IMG/VR virus record: IMGVR_UViG_3300028361_000469
Coordinates: 1 to 22,462 of that record
Length of the DNA stretch: 22,462 bases
Strand: one strand, 5' to 3'
Source of the DNA: a virus
Position numbers and translations under genes: made by a program. The stretch's first letter is position 1. Each line of letters starts with the position of its first letter. The notes under the pieces are model-generated. The model was given only the letters and a program-made list of their open reading frames with translations, did not search any database and was not told the DNA's origin. Below are positions 1 to 7,663 of the stretch, one piece after another.

Positions 1-1
1 T

Positions 2-139
2 AAGAAACTAAGTCTATCTCGAGGCAAAGTTAAAAGAGTTACTAGAGTTCAAAAAGCTAACGACGAATACGTATACGACATAGGAATGAAAAATAGTAGT
101 CAGCCTTGGTTCTTTGCTAACAACATCTTAATCCATAAC
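2..139 (+). other. Intein C-terminal splicing region (blocks F and G) in DNA polymerase motif C
   Basis: The 46 codons before Ser 140-142 do not match polymerase but fit the end of an intein. A block F-like YVYDIGMKNS stretch is followed by block G, FFANNILIHN, then Ser as the +1 nucleophile. The terminal His-Asn (codons 134-139) is the pair that carries out Asn cyclisation. The insertion point, between the DTD and S of the YxDTDS motif, is the known pol-c intein site in family B polymerases. Only the C-terminal end is visible, so it cannot be said whether the intein carries a homing endonuclease, is a mini-intein, or is split. Confidence 0.9.
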
Positions 140-988
140 TCAGTTTACTTCAGTGCTTGGCCAGTGCTGAAAGATGATGTAGCCAGTGGTAGTTTAGAAT
201 GGAATAAGGAAAAGTGTATTCAACTGTATGATCAAGTCGCAGAACAGGTCAACACAACGTTTGGTAATTTTATGGCACAGGCGTTTCACTGTCCAAAGAC
301 ACGTTCAGATGTTATTGCTGCGGGTAGAGAAATTGTTGCCAGCAGTGGTTTGTTCATTACTAAGAAGCGTTATGCAGCATTGGTGTATGACACAGAAGGT
401 TTCCGTAATGATACAGATGGTAAGTCAGGCAAAGTAAAGGCCATGGGTCTTGACCTGCGTAGATCAGATACTCCAGTGTTCATGCAGGAATTTCTCAGCG
501 AACTTCTACTAATGGTTCTCACTGACGCAGGCGAAGCCGCAGTGTTAGAACGCATCACTCAGTTCCGTAAAGAGTTTGAGCTGCGGCCAGGTTGGGAGAA
601 AGGTACACCCAAACGTGCTAACAAGGTAGGACACTATCGTCGACTGGAAGAAAAGCAAGGCAAGGCAAATATGCCTGGTCACGTTAGAGCAGCACTGAAC
701 TGGAATACACTGAAGCGTATGAATGGTGACAGATATAGCCAAGAGATTGTAGATGGTATGAAAACTATTGTTTGTAAACTAAAGGCCAATCCTCTAGGGT
801 ATACATCAATTGGTTATCCAACAGATGAATTGAGAATACCCGAGTGGTTCAAAGAACTGCCGTTTGATGACTCAGCTATGAGTGAAACTATTATTGATAA
901 TAAACTAGACAACTTGATCGGTGTGCTAGAGTATGATCTAACCAGCACCAAACAGAACAATACATTTAACAGTCTTTTCGAATGGTGA
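2..988 (+). CDS. 43: Family B DNA polymerase (T4 gp43-like), C-terminal part, interrupted by an intein; 5' end outside window
   Basis: Replicative DNA polymerase of the T4 gp43 type. The frame is open from base 2, so the gene begins upstream. Bases 2-139 encode the end of an intein. The polymerase resumes at the Ser codon 140-142 as SVYFS, which is the second half of motif C (YGDTDS-IYVS in T4); the catalytic Asp residues therefore lie before the intein, outside the window. The KKRYA motif at 362-376, followed by a VYDTEG stretch, is the palm/thumb motif of gp43 (KKRYA..VWDMEG in T4). The gene ends in NSLFEW, which resembles the hydrophobic clamp-binding tail of T4 gp43 (ending DFLFG); that role is inferred. 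An ATG at 86 is in frame but lies inside the intein and is unlikely to be a start, because the reading upstream of it is typical intein sequence. The gp45-like clamp is encoded 2.2 kb downstream. Confidence 0.93.
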   Translation, partial: KKLSLSRGKVKRVTRVQKANDEYVYDIGMKNSSQPWFFANNILIHNSVYFSAWPVLKDDVASGSLEWNKEKCIQLYDQVAEQVNTTFGNFMAQAFHCPKTRSDVIAAGREIVASSGLFITKKRYAALVYDTEGFRNDTDGKSGKVKAMGLDLRRSDTPVFMQEFLSELLLMVLTDAGEAAVLERITQFRKEFELRPGWEKGTPKRANKVGHYRRLEEKQGKANMPGHVRAALNWNTLKRMNGDRYSQEIVDGMKTIVCKLKANPLGYTSIGYPTDELRIPEWFKELPFDDSAMSETIIDNKLDNLIGVLEYDLTSTKQNNTFNSLFEW

Positions 989-993
989 TTGAT

Positions 994-1131
994 ATGCGTA
1001 CATTGATACTGTTATTATTTTTATCAGGTTGTGCTGATATGCACGATAATACAACTTTAGGCGATAAAGCAATTATCGGAACAACATTAGCGGCAATGGC
1101 ATATGGTGCTGCTACTTTAGGAGAGTGGTAG
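994..1131 (+). CDS. Small putative lipoprotein, 45 aa
   Basis: A short protein beginning MRTLILLLFLSGC. A hydrophobic stretch follows an Arg and leads straight into a lipobox-like LSGC with Cys13, so it is probably a membrane-anchored lipoprotein. A second mildly hydrophobic, Ala/Gly-rich stretch lies near the C-terminus. The signal peptide is very short. An ATG at 982 would add four residues (MVID) and overlap the polymerase stop; 994 was preferred because it places the charged residue at the N-terminus. The stop TAG shares its last G with the GTG start of the next gene. Function is unknown; small phage lipoproteins serve as spanin subunits or in superinfection exclusion, but nothing here decides between them. 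Confidence 0.65.
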   Translation: MRTLILLLFLSGCADMHDNTTLGDKAIIGTTLAAMAYGAATLGEW

Positions 1132-1550
1132 TGAGAGTAGGATTTGTTTGTAGCAGCTTTGATCTCTTACATGCCGGTCATGTACAGATGTTGCGTGAAG
1201 CCAAAGAACAATGTGATTATCTAATGGTGGGGTTACAGACTGACCCCACTGTTGATAGACCCAGTAAAAATGCACCAGTACAAAATATAGTCGAGCGTTA
1301 TACACAGTTAAAAGGTGTGCGATATGTAGACGAAATAATCCCCTATGCTACGGAAAAAGACCTAGAAGATATATTGACAATGTATCATATTGATGTTAGA
1401 ATACTAGGAGAAGAGTATAGAGATCAAGATTTTACAGGCAAGGATATATGCCGCAAGCGTGATATCGATCTCTATTTTAACAAACGAGACCATCGCTTCT
1501 CATCAAGTGACTTGAGAAAGCGTGTAGCAGAAAGTGAAAAAATATGTTGA
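1131..1550 (+). CDS. Cytidylyltransferase-like nucleotidyltransferase (TagD type)
   Basis: A 139-residue protein of the small HIGH-type nucleotidyltransferase fold, which transfers a nucleotide (CMP in the best-known members) to a phosphorylated alcohol or sugar. The N-terminal beta strand GFVCSSFDLLHAGHV contains the HxGH motif at residues 14-17, and RFSSSDLRKR near residue 122 matches the C-terminal (I)SSTxxR signature. Length fits the glycerol-3-phosphate cytidylyltransferase family (about 130 residues), but the substrate cannot be read from sequence. The GTG at 1131 was chosen because AGGAGA at 1119-1124 lies six bases upstream; a GTG at 1125 would touch that site. It leads a run with overlapping genes for a HAD phosphomutase-like protein and a sugar epimerase, which suggests synthesis of an activated sugar or polyol. 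Confidence 0.85.
   Translation: MRVGFVCSSFDLLHAGHVQMLREAKEQCDYLMVGLQTDPTVDRPSKNAPVQNIVERYTQLKGVRYVDEIIPYATEKDLEDILTMYHIDVRILGEEYRDQDFTGKDICRKRDIDLYFNKRDHRFSSSDLRKRVAESEKIC
1374..1402 (+). promoter_or_regulatory. Candidate sigma70 promoter inside the cytidylyltransferase gene
   Basis: TTGACA at 1374-1379, a 17-base spacer, then TAGAAT at 1397-1402. Spacing and -35 are ideal, and the -10 differs from consensus at one base. It lies within coding sequence, so chance is possible. If active it would supply the 52-residue protein, the HAD protein and the epimerase. Confidence 0.5.
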
Positions 1551-1702
1551 AACTTTGGATCGTTAGCACAGTGATTGGAAGTGTAGAGCCTAAACTCACA
1601 CTGTATGATACGTTTGATCATTTTGAGACCTGCTATCATGCTGAGTTAGTGTTAGAAAAAGACTTTACACAAGGAGAATGGACAATATGCACAGATGAAT
1701 AA
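1544..1702 (+). CDS. Small uncharacterised phage protein, 52 aa
   Basis: The ATG at 1544 overlaps the upstream stop (ATGTTGA), and the TAA at 1700-1702 overlaps the start of the next gene, as expected for a translationally coupled gene. The product begins MLKLWIVSTVIGS and has a mostly acidic C-terminal half with two cysteines, in FETCYHAE and WTICTDE. Pairs of cysteines in a short protein with a hydrophobic start hint at an exported or membrane-associated product, but no family was recognised. It was kept because it fills the space between two firm genes exactly and has a plausible composition. Confidence 0.7.
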   Translation: MLKLWIVSTVIGSVEPKLTLYDTFDHFETCYHAELVLEKDFTQGEWTICTDE

Positions 1703-2411
1703 ATTTATATTTGACATAGACGGAACGCTAACACCAAGCCGACAAACTATCGATCCTGAGTTTAAAAAATTCTTCTTAGAGTTCTGTATCGCTAACGAAG
1801 TTTATCTTGTAACTGGCAGTGATTATCCCAAGACTCAAGAACAACTAGGTGACAATTTACTAAAATGGCCTATTTTTGTTTACGCTTGCTCAGGCAATGA
1901 TGTTTGGGCCAAAGGCGAACGTATTAGAACCAAGGAATGGACGCTGCCCGACGAGCCACGTGCTCTGCTACACAGTTGGTTACAAGTCAGTAAGTTTCCC
2001 CTAAGAACTGGTATACACTTTGAAGACAGACCCGGTGTGTGTAATTTTAGCATAGTAGGACGAAATGCCACACTGGGCGAACGTAATCTGTATGTTGCAC
2101 ACGATCAAGATCACAGAGAACGTGAAACTATTGCCCTACAATTCAACAGTGTCTATGGTGACGCTATCACTGCTAAGATAGGTGGCGAGACTGGCATTGA
2201 TCTTTATCCTGTGGGCTGGGACAAGTCTCAAATACTTGAAGATTTTGATCCCACAAATCGCATCTACTTCTTTGGAGACCGAATGGATGTGGGCGGTAAT
2301 GATTATACACTGAAGGCTGCTAACACTAGAGGACATAATTATACTGTAAAGAGTTGGCGTGACACTTGGGAACGTTTGAGTTATTTACAAGAGGCTAAAA
2401 TTGCGTTATGA
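1695..2411 (+). CDS. Phosphomannomutase-like HAD-family protein
   Basis: A 238-residue HAD-superfamily protein resembling eukaryotic-type phosphomannomutase, which interconverts mannose-6-P and mannose-1-P. Matching features in order are FDIDGTLTPSRQ (nucleophile Asp7 and Asp9), NFSIVGRNA near residue 117 (family NxSxIGR-type substrate loop), GGETGIDLYPVGWDK at 163-177, and FFGDRMDVGGND at 192-203 (acidic Mg site). These are the signature blocks of the PMM/SPP-like branch, so the fold is firm; whether it acts as mutase or simple phosphatase is not certain. The start overlaps the preceding stop by eight bases, and AAGGAG lies 18 bases away, so it probably relies on translational coupling. It overlaps the next gene by four bases (ATGA). 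A sugar phosphate from this enzyme could feed the neighbouring nucleotidyltransferase. Confidence 0.85.
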   Translation: MNKFIFDIDGTLTPSRQTIDPEFKKFFLEFCIANEVYLVTGSDYPKTQEQLGDNLLKWPIFVYACSGNDVWAKGERIRTKEWTLPDEPRALLHSWLQVSKFPLRTGIHFEDRPGVCNFSIVGRNATLGERNLYVAHDQDHRERETIALQFNSVYGDAITAKIGGETGIDLYPVGWDKSQILEDFDPTNRIYFFGDRMDVGGNDYTLKAANTRGHNYTVKSWRDTWERLSYLQEAKIAL

Positions 2412-3175
2412 ATATCTTACTTACAGGCGATGCCGGATACATAGGATCTGCGCTATACAAAAGATTAATCAAACAAGAACACAGTGTATTTTGTATTGAC
2501 ATAAAACGTGGCGTAGAGTTTGACCTCAATCGTCTGACTCTGTGGCCCTCTGATGTAGATCTAGTTATACACCTTGCTGGACGTAGTGGTGTAAGAGAAA
2601 GTTTACAGGATCCGGCAGCATACTGGCATAACAATGTAGAAGCAAGCAGACGACTGTTCGAACGTTATTCTAATACCAGAATATTATATGCCAGCAGTTC
2701 CAGTGCTTACGAGCCCGATTTGAACCCTTATGCCGCAAGTAAGTATTGCTTAGAAGAACTTGCTGCTAGGTATTCAAATACACTGGGAATGAGATTTCAC
2801 ACTGTATACAGTGATAGTTGTCCGAGAGAAAATATGTTCTTTTGGAAACTATTAAATAACGATCTAGAATACGTCACAAGACACTATAGAGACTTTGTAC
2901 ATCTAGAAGATGTGTTGGATGCTATTGAAATACTAATAGCCAAAGATCACGTTAAAGGCATAGTTGACATAGGTTCGGGCGTTCCTGTTCGTGTCCAAGA
3001 CCTAGCACCAGATTTACCCATCCGCCTAAATACCCCGGGAGAACGAGAGTGGACCTGTGCTAATCTAGAAAAAATGCGAGCATTGGGATATAAACCTAAA
3101 TACACTGTAGAAAAGTTCTTGACTAACAACGACTTAGACAATATAATACAACTATATAATGGAGAAATAATATGA
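2408..3175 (+). CDS. NAD-dependent sugar epimerase/dehydratase (extended SDR)
   Basis: A 255-residue extended short-chain dehydrogenase/reductase, the family of nucleotide-sugar epimerases and dehydratases. The N-terminal Rossmann motif is TGDAGYIGS (residues 6-14), with Asp31 at the end of the second strand suited to binding the NAD ribose. HLAGRSGV at 55-62 follows the fourth strand, SSSSAY gives the catalytic Ser region, and the catalytic YxxxK is Y108-AAS-K112. RDFVHLEDV is the typical C-terminal substrate-domain motif. It is shorter than GalE (about 340 residues), mainly in the substrate domain. It overlaps both neighbours by ATGA. Substrate unknown; with the upstream cytidylyltransferase and HAD protein it looks like the last step of an activated-sugar route. 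Confidence 0.88.
   Translation: MNILLTGDAGYIGSALYKRLIKQEHSVFCIDIKRGVEFDLNRLTLWPSDVDLVIHLAGRSGVRESLQDPAAYWHNNVEASRRLFERYSNTRILYASSSSAYEPDLNPYAASKYCLEELAARYSNTLGMRFHTVYSDSCPRENMFFWKLLNNDLEYVTRHYRDFVHLEDVLDAIEILIAKDHVKGIVDIGSGVPVRVQDLAPDLPIRLNTPGEREWTCANLEKMRALGYKPKYTVEKFLTNNDLDNIIQLYNGEII
3119..3147 (+). promoter_or_regulatory. Sigma70-type promoter for the sliding clamp gene
   Basis: TTGACT at 3119-3124, a 17-base spacer, then a perfect TATAAT at 3142-3147. The -10 ends 24 bases before the clamp start codon. It lies in the last codons of the epimerase gene and would uncouple clamp expression from the upstream sugar genes. Confidence 0.75.
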
Positions 3176-3912
3176 AAGATATCTTGCAGGACATCGTTGC
3201 GCATACGCACAGTCTGGGACTTAGCCTAGTAAAAGTCACAGCAGAAAACAACACTACTCAGATTGATTCAATGGCCGAAGATCGTTCGGTTATTGTAACA
3301 GCAGCGACACACGCTTCTGTGAACGAATTTGAAGGTGTGTTTGGTATGCCCAATCTAGACAAACTTAGTCTACACTTGAAAAACCCTGAGTACAAAGACA
3401 ACGCAAAGATTGACGTTGTCACAGCAGAACGCAACGGCGAAACTATGCCCACGCACATTCATTTTGAGAATGCTGCTGGCGACTTCCAAAACGACTATCG
3501 TTTTATGAATCGTGCTATTATTGAAGAAAAACTTAAGACTGTGAAGTTCAAAGGTGCGAACTGGAATGTTGTGTTTCAGCCCACTATAGCAAGTATCGCT
3601 CGTATGAAGTTGATGAGTGCTGCTCATGCAGAAGAACCTAACTTCAACGTAAGTACAGAATCTACAGGCGACGCAACTGATCTGGTATTCAGCTTTGGTG
3701 ACGTTAGCACACACGCAGGTAAGTTTGTGTTCCAAAATGCAGTCAGCGGAACACTGTCACACACATGGAGTTGGCCAGTTAGCGCAGTGCAGAGCATTCT
3801 AGGTCTGAGCGGTGATATCACTATCAGTATCTCAGATCAAGGTGCTATGATGATCAGTGTAGACAGTGGCTTAGCAAAGTACGATTATATCCTGCCAGCC
3901 CAGAGCAAGTAA
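3172..3912 (+). CDS. 45: DNA polymerase sliding clamp (T4 gp45-like)
   Basis: A processivity clamp that encircles DNA and tethers the polymerase; in T4 it also activates late transcription through the gp33/gp55 sigma-like proteins. The 246-residue product is close to T4 gp45 (228). Evidence is the overall PCNA-like strand pattern, a central region RGANWNVVFQPTIAS-like (here KGANWNVVFQPTIAS), and the C-terminal AKYDYILPAQSK, a typical clamp tail strand. Identification is by these features and by its place near gp43, not by alignment. GGAG at 3161-3164 is a well-spaced ribosome binding site. Its own near-consensus promoter lies just upstream. The late promoter box at 22069 implies clamp-dependent late transcription in this phage as in T4. 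Confidence 0.85.
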   Translation: MKDILQDIVAHTHSLGLSLVKVTAENNTTQIDSMAEDRSVIVTAATHASVNEFEGVFGMPNLDKLSLHLKNPEYKDNAKIDVVTAERNGETMPTHIHFENAAGDFQNDYRFMNRAIIEEKLKTVKFKGANWNVVFQPTIASIARMKLMSAAHAEEPNFNVSTESTGDATDLVFSFGDVSTHAGKFVFQNAVSGTLSHTWSWPVSAVQSILGLSGDITISISDQGAMMISVDSGLAKYDYILPAQSK

Positions 3913-3913
3913 T

Positions 3914-4339
3914 ATGGAGCAGTTTAATATTATAGAGTTCGCAAAAATGTTTGACGCAGTACTTGCGTCAGACAACATCAGTGTACAAAAAGCCCTGCGT
4001 AACTTTATGATGATTGCTGCTATTGTTCACGCAGCAGACGATAACAGCGAAGAACGCTTAATGGGTTCGCTGGAAACACTGGTTAAAAAAGTTGCTGATC
4101 TTGAACGAATAGTAGTCGATATGAAAAATAATCGCAATGTTCAAGATCGCACAAGCGATTATTACAAAAATTATTACGGTAATAGTCCGAGTTGGGTTTA
4201 CAATCCTGATACCGGTACTCCTTATAGTGGTTCTTACCCTAGTACTAATATCACTTCCAGTAGCACAACTTGGAAAGATGAACTTGGATATACTGCTCAA
4301 GAAGTAAGCGAGTTAATGAAAGAGTTAAAATTTAAATGA
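3914..4339 (+). CDS. Uncharacterised clamp-linked phage protein, 141 aa
   Basis: This gene starts one base after the clamp stop codon and overlaps the next gene by ATGA, so it is co-transcribed with the clamp. The N-terminal half (about residues 1-75) is predicted helical: FAKMFDAVLASDNISVQKAL, then a hydrophobic MMIAAIVHA, then a heptad-like coiled-coil segment around LETLVKKVADLERIVVDM. Residues about 82-118 are rich in Tyr, Ser, Asn and Pro and are probably disordered. A short helical end (EVSELMKELKFK) closes the protein. No enzymatic motif was found. Its tight link to the clamp makes a replication or late-transcription accessory role possible, but this is inference only. Confidence 0.8.
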   Translation: MEQFNIIEFAKMFDAVLASDNISVQKALRNFMMIAAIVHAADDNSEERLMGSLETLVKKVADLERIVVDMKNNRNVQDRTSDYYKNYYGNSPSWVYNPDTGTPYSGSYPSTNITSSSTTWKDELGYTAQEVSELMKELKFK

Positions 4340-5892
4340 TAACTAACTTAACAGAAACACAAAAAGATTATGCGTTATTTTTGCCTGCAACATCTGGCTT
4401 TTATTCGTCTTTTATTGGATACCAGCGTATGCGTTATCCATATGTGCAGCCATCGAGAATTCCACAAAACTTTGTAAACGATGTCGAAAGTCTAAACTTT
4501 TTAGATCCACAGAATGGGCTGTTTTATTACAAGTGGTGTCTGTACAGTGCAGGTCATGCTAACTTGGATTTAAATAAGCAGGATGATCGTGAAGAAATGT
4601 TCAGAACTAGAGATCGTACTGGATCTAGCTGGGTGTTGGGTGACAGTGGAGGTTTCCAAATCGGCAAAGGTAAGTGGCCAGCAGATTGGAAAGATCCGAA
4701 TTGTCCAGCAGCACACAAAAAACGCAGTCAGGTGTTGAATTGGATGGACAATCTAATGGACTACGGAATGTGTTTAGATATTCCAGCCTGGGTTGCCAGA
4801 AGCCCTGAAGGTCAACTGGCTACAGGAATTTCTACCTACGACGAAGCAGTTCAAGGCACATTTATAAACAATGAATACTTTATTAGAAATAGAAACGGCA
4901 ACTGTAAATTCTTGAACGTTTTACAAGGCGAAAATCACACTGATGCAGATGACTGGTATCAAAGAATGAAAAAGTTTTGTGATCCAAAGCAATATCCAGA
5001 TGCACACTTTAATGGCTGGGCAATGGGTGGACAGAACATGTGCGACATACACTTGGTGTTGAAACGTATAGTCCAACTTAGATTCGACGGCTTACTGGAA
5101 AAAGGTTTACATGACTGGATGCACTTTCTTGGAACAAGCAAGCTAGAATGGGCGCTTATGTTTACAGATATCCAACGTTCTGTTAGAAAACATCACAATT
5201 CTGATTTCACTATATCATTTGACTGCGCGAGCCCATTCCTTGCAACTGCAAACGGGCAAGTCTATGTACAAACTGAAATAGAGGATCGAAAAAAGTGGTT
5301 GTACAGAATGTTGCCGACACTCGACGACAAAAATTATGCAAATGATACAAGATTATTCAAAGACGTTTTAATTCAGGATGGAGTTTACAAAAACTTTACT
5401 ACTAGTCCTGTCATAGACGGTGTTAAAACTAATGAAATCTGTGTGTATGCACCTGGTAACCTAAATCGCATGGGTAAAGAAAACAAAACATCATGGGATA
5501 GCTTTACATATGCAATTCTGATGGGTCATAATGTTTGGATGCATCTTAGAGCAGTTCAAGAGGCTAACGAAAAATACGATCAAGGATTGGTGCCTGCGAT
5601 GTTGGTCCAAGAAAAATTTGATCAAACATATAGCCGAGATATCATTGAAGAAATTTTTGCAACAAGTGATTACGGTAAAGCACAAAGTCTGATAGCCGAG
5701 CATAGCAAGTTTTGGATGGCTGTTCCTGGTACTCGTGGCGCAGTTGGTAAAAGGACAGTCAATGCGTCTACGTATTATGGCAAGTTGTTCAATGAAGAAC
5801 TGCCTTCTGAAGATACAGTCGATATTGATACATGTGAAGATTTTACCGAAGATCAAGTGAGTAACCTAGACGTACTAGAGGACTTAGAATGA
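4336..5892 (+). CDS. tRNA-guanine transglycosylase-like protein, probable DpdA-type DNA base exchange enzyme
   Basis: TGT-family enzymes swap guanine for a 7-deazaguanine base; the DpdA branch does this in DNA. All main TGT active-site blocks appear in order: GDSGGFQ (Asp103), GMCLDIPAW (Asp148), FLNVLQGEN (Gln197), GWAMGG (Gly231-232) and ISFDCASP (Asp296, matching the TGT nucleophile Asp). At 518 residues it is much longer than bacterial TGT (about 375), with an extra C-terminal part, and the CxCxxC zinc motif of tRNA-acting TGT is not present anywhere. Size, missing zinc motif and the nearby folE, queE and queD-like genes favour a DpdA-like DNA enzyme, but this is inference; a tRNA role is the alternative. 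The C-terminus is acidic. It overlaps both neighbours by ATGA. Confidence 0.8.
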   Translation: MITNLTETQKDYALFLPATSGFYSSFIGYQRMRYPYVQPSRIPQNFVNDVESLNFLDPQNGLFYYKWCLYSAGHANLDLNKQDDREEMFRTRDRTGSSWVLGDSGGFQIGKGKWPADWKDPNCPAAHKKRSQVLNWMDNLMDYGMCLDIPAWVARSPEGQLATGISTYDEAVQGTFINNEYFIRNRNGNCKFLNVLQGENHTDADDWYQRMKKFCDPKQYPDAHFNGWAMGGQNMCDIHLVLKRIVQLRFDGLLEKGLHDWMHFLGTSKLEWALMFTDIQRSVRKHHNSDFTISFDCASPFLATANGQVYVQTEIEDRKKWLYRMLPTLDDKNYANDTRLFKDVLIQDGVYKNFTTSPVIDGVKTNEICVYAPGNLNRMGKENKTSWDSFTYAILMGHNVWMHLRAVQEANEKYDQGLVPAMLVQEKFDQTYSRDIIEEIFATSDYGKAQSLIAEHSKFWMAVPGTRGAVGKRTVNASTYYGKLFNEELPSEDTVDIDTCEDFTEDQVSNLDVLEDLE

Positions 5893-6767
5893 AAAGTCTT
5901 GTAATCGGTTTAGGTATAGGCGAATTGTACAAAACAGTGTTAACTGGCCTGAACTCGACTGTTGTTACAGTAGACAGTAATCCTAACAAAAATGCAGATT
6001 ATCAAAGTGTTGATGACGCACTAAAACATCATCAACACTTTGATACTGTTAACATCTGTACTCCTAATTTTACACATAAAGAACTAGCAGAAAAAGTAGC
6101 GCCTTACACTAAAATTGTTTTTATAGAGAAGCCTGGAGTTAGTACGTCAGCTGATTGGATAAGATTAATAGAACAATATCCTGCAACTAGATTTATGATG
6201 ATAAAAAATAACATGTGGAGAGACAACATTGCCGAGATGAAAATGTTGGCTGATCCTTCTACTAAGATAGAAATACTATGGGTAAGAAATAATTGCGTTC
6301 CTAATCCAGGAAGTTGGTTTACTACTAAGAGTCTTTCCTATGGAGGCGTTAGCAGAGATTTGATGCCACACTTGTTGAGTATCTATATAGCGTTGAATCC
6401 CAATTGGAGAAATTCTGAAGTGAATTATTCTAATAAAGAACAAATGTGGTCACTAAGCGACATTGATTCTACTGATTATGGAACTGTAAATTCAGATGGT
6501 ATATATGATGTGGATGATTTTTGCCGAGTATTTTACGATCAAAAGTGGTTTATAGAATCATGTTGGAGAAGTTTAAACAAAAATGTCAGCGAGGTTAATT
6601 TTTATCAAGGTAACGATTTAATAAAAAAAGTAGAGCTGGGATGGTGTCCTGAAGATGCGTATTACAATATGATCAAGGACGCTGTTGAAAATATCGATAA
6701 TGACGACTTTTGGAAAATTCAACTAGAACAAGATATTTGGATACACAAACAGATAGAGGAACTATGA
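5889..6767 (+). CDS. Gfo/Idh/MocA-family oxidoreductase
   Basis: A 292-residue NAD(P)-dependent dehydrogenase of the family acting on sugars, inositols and their nucleotide forms. The N-terminal Rossmann motif is VIGLGIG (residues 5-11). VNICTPNFTHKELAEK near 54-69 is the typical strand and helix after it, and EKP at 80-82 carries the conserved Lys of the active site. The C-terminal substrate half is divergent, so the substrate is not predictable. AGAGGA seven bases upstream is the ribosome binding site. It is directly followed, with ATGA overlap, by a zinc-type dehydrogenase; these two families are also found as neighbours or fusions in sugar pathways, which suggests joint action. Base composition is lower in GC than the replication genes upstream. 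Confidence 0.85.
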   Translation: MKSLVIGLGIGELYKTVLTGLNSTVVTVDSNPNKNADYQSVDDALKHHQHFDTVNICTPNFTHKELAEKVAPYTKIVFIEKPGVSTSADWIRLIEQYPATRFMMIKNNMWRDNIAEMKMLADPSTKIEILWVRNNCVPNPGSWFTTKSLSYGGVSRDLMPHLLSIYIALNPNWRNSEVNYSNKEQMWSLSDIDSTDYGTVNSDGIYDVDDFCRVFYDQKWFIESCWRSLNKNVSEVNFYQGNDLIKKVELGWCPEDAYYNMIKDAVENIDNDDFWKIQLEQDIWIHKQIEEL

Positions 6768-7663
6768 AAGTAAGACTTTTACACACTACAGGAAATGGTA
6801 AATTTGACGAAATAGTTTGGGACAAACCGACTCCTAGTGAAAACGAAATCGAAGTTAAAGCAGTGCTGACAGGCATTTGCCGCAGTGATATCGATATGAT
6901 GGAAGGTAACTTTGGTCCTCTTCCATTATCGATGCAGGGCCATGAAGGCCTAGGACAGGTTACTAAAGTTGGTTCTAATCTAACTGGTGTAAAAATAGGT
7001 GACTATGTAGCCACCAGAGGAGAACCTGCATATGCAGATTTTTACAATGTTAGAGAAAATGAATATGTAGTTGTTCCGTATGCTGATCCCAAATATATTT
7101 TAGAACCAGTAGCGTGTGGTATTAATGTAGTTGTGCAGCCCTATGATCAAATTATCCTCAGATCAGGTAATCACAAACGCTGTTTAATTTTAGGCAGCGG
7201 ATTTTTATCTTGGATTGTCTATAATACATTAAAAATATTAGACATCAAGTTTATGGACATAGACGTAGTAGGAAATCATAACAAAGAACTATGGGGCGAT
7301 GTTTTATCAGAAACTTATCAAGGAACATATGACGTTGTAATTGATTTAAGTTCAAGAACTAATATTTTAGAAGACATTGATTACAGTAACGAAGCTTTGT
7401 TAATTTTCGGAGTTCAAAAAAACATATCAACAGATTTTGGAAATTTATTGTGGAAAGCATGTACTGTAGTTTTTCCTAGCCCTAGAGCAGAAAAATTTAT
7501 TACTTCAATGGTATATGCAGAAAAATGGATTACTTTAAACAAAATAACAATTGACAATTTTTGGTCAAAAAGTTATAATAGAGACACAGAGTGGATACAG
7601 GCGTTCGAGGACAGTCTTAATAGACCTGAACATTACAACAGAGGCTATATTAAATGGAATTAG
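6764..7663 (+). CDS. Medium-chain (zinc-type) alcohol/polyol dehydrogenase
   Basis: MDR-family oxidoreductase, 299 residues. Visible features are GICRSDIDMMEG with the catalytic-zinc Cys39, GHEGLGQVTKVG with His60-Glu61, LEPVACGINVV with Glu114 and Cys118, and a Rossmann segment CLILGSGFLSW at 140-150. The four-Cys structural zinc lobe normally found near residues 90-110 is absent, and the protein is some 40 residues shorter than usual, so it may be a specialised member. The ATG at 6764 was chosen because AGAGGA at 6754-6759 precedes it and it gives an ATGA overlap; an in-frame ATG at 6710 lies well inside the previous gene. Substrate unknown; pairing with the Gfo/Idh/MocA protein points to a sugar or cyclitol. 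Confidence 0.85.
   Translation: MKVRLLHTTGNGKFDEIVWDKPTPSENEIEVKAVLTGICRSDIDMMEGNFGPLPLSMQGHEGLGQVTKVGSNLTGVKIGDYVATRGEPAYADFYNVRENEYVVVPYADPKYILEPVACGINVVVQPYDQIILRSGNHKRCLILGSGFLSWIVYNTLKILDIKFMDIDVVGNHNKELWGDVLSETYQGTYDVVIDLSSRTNILEDIDYSNEALLIFGVQKNISTDFGNLLWKACTVVFPSPRAEKFITSMVYAEKWITLNKITIDNFWSKSYNRDTEWIQAFEDSLNRPEHYNRGYIKWN
7551..7579 (+). promoter_or_regulatory. Perfect-consensus sigma70 promoter
   Basis: TTGACA at 7551-7556, exactly 17 bases, TATAAT at 7574-7579, with A/T-rich sequence upstream that could act as an UP element. It lies in the 3' end of the dehydrogenase gene, 74 bases before the start at 7654, and would drive that gene and the helical gene after it. Confidence 0.8.

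Noticed and set aside
86-142. ATG 86 as the start of a separate polymerase or split-intein gene
   Set aside because: The frame is open upstream to base 2 with intein-like sequence that runs straight through the ATG, and no ribosome binding site precedes it.
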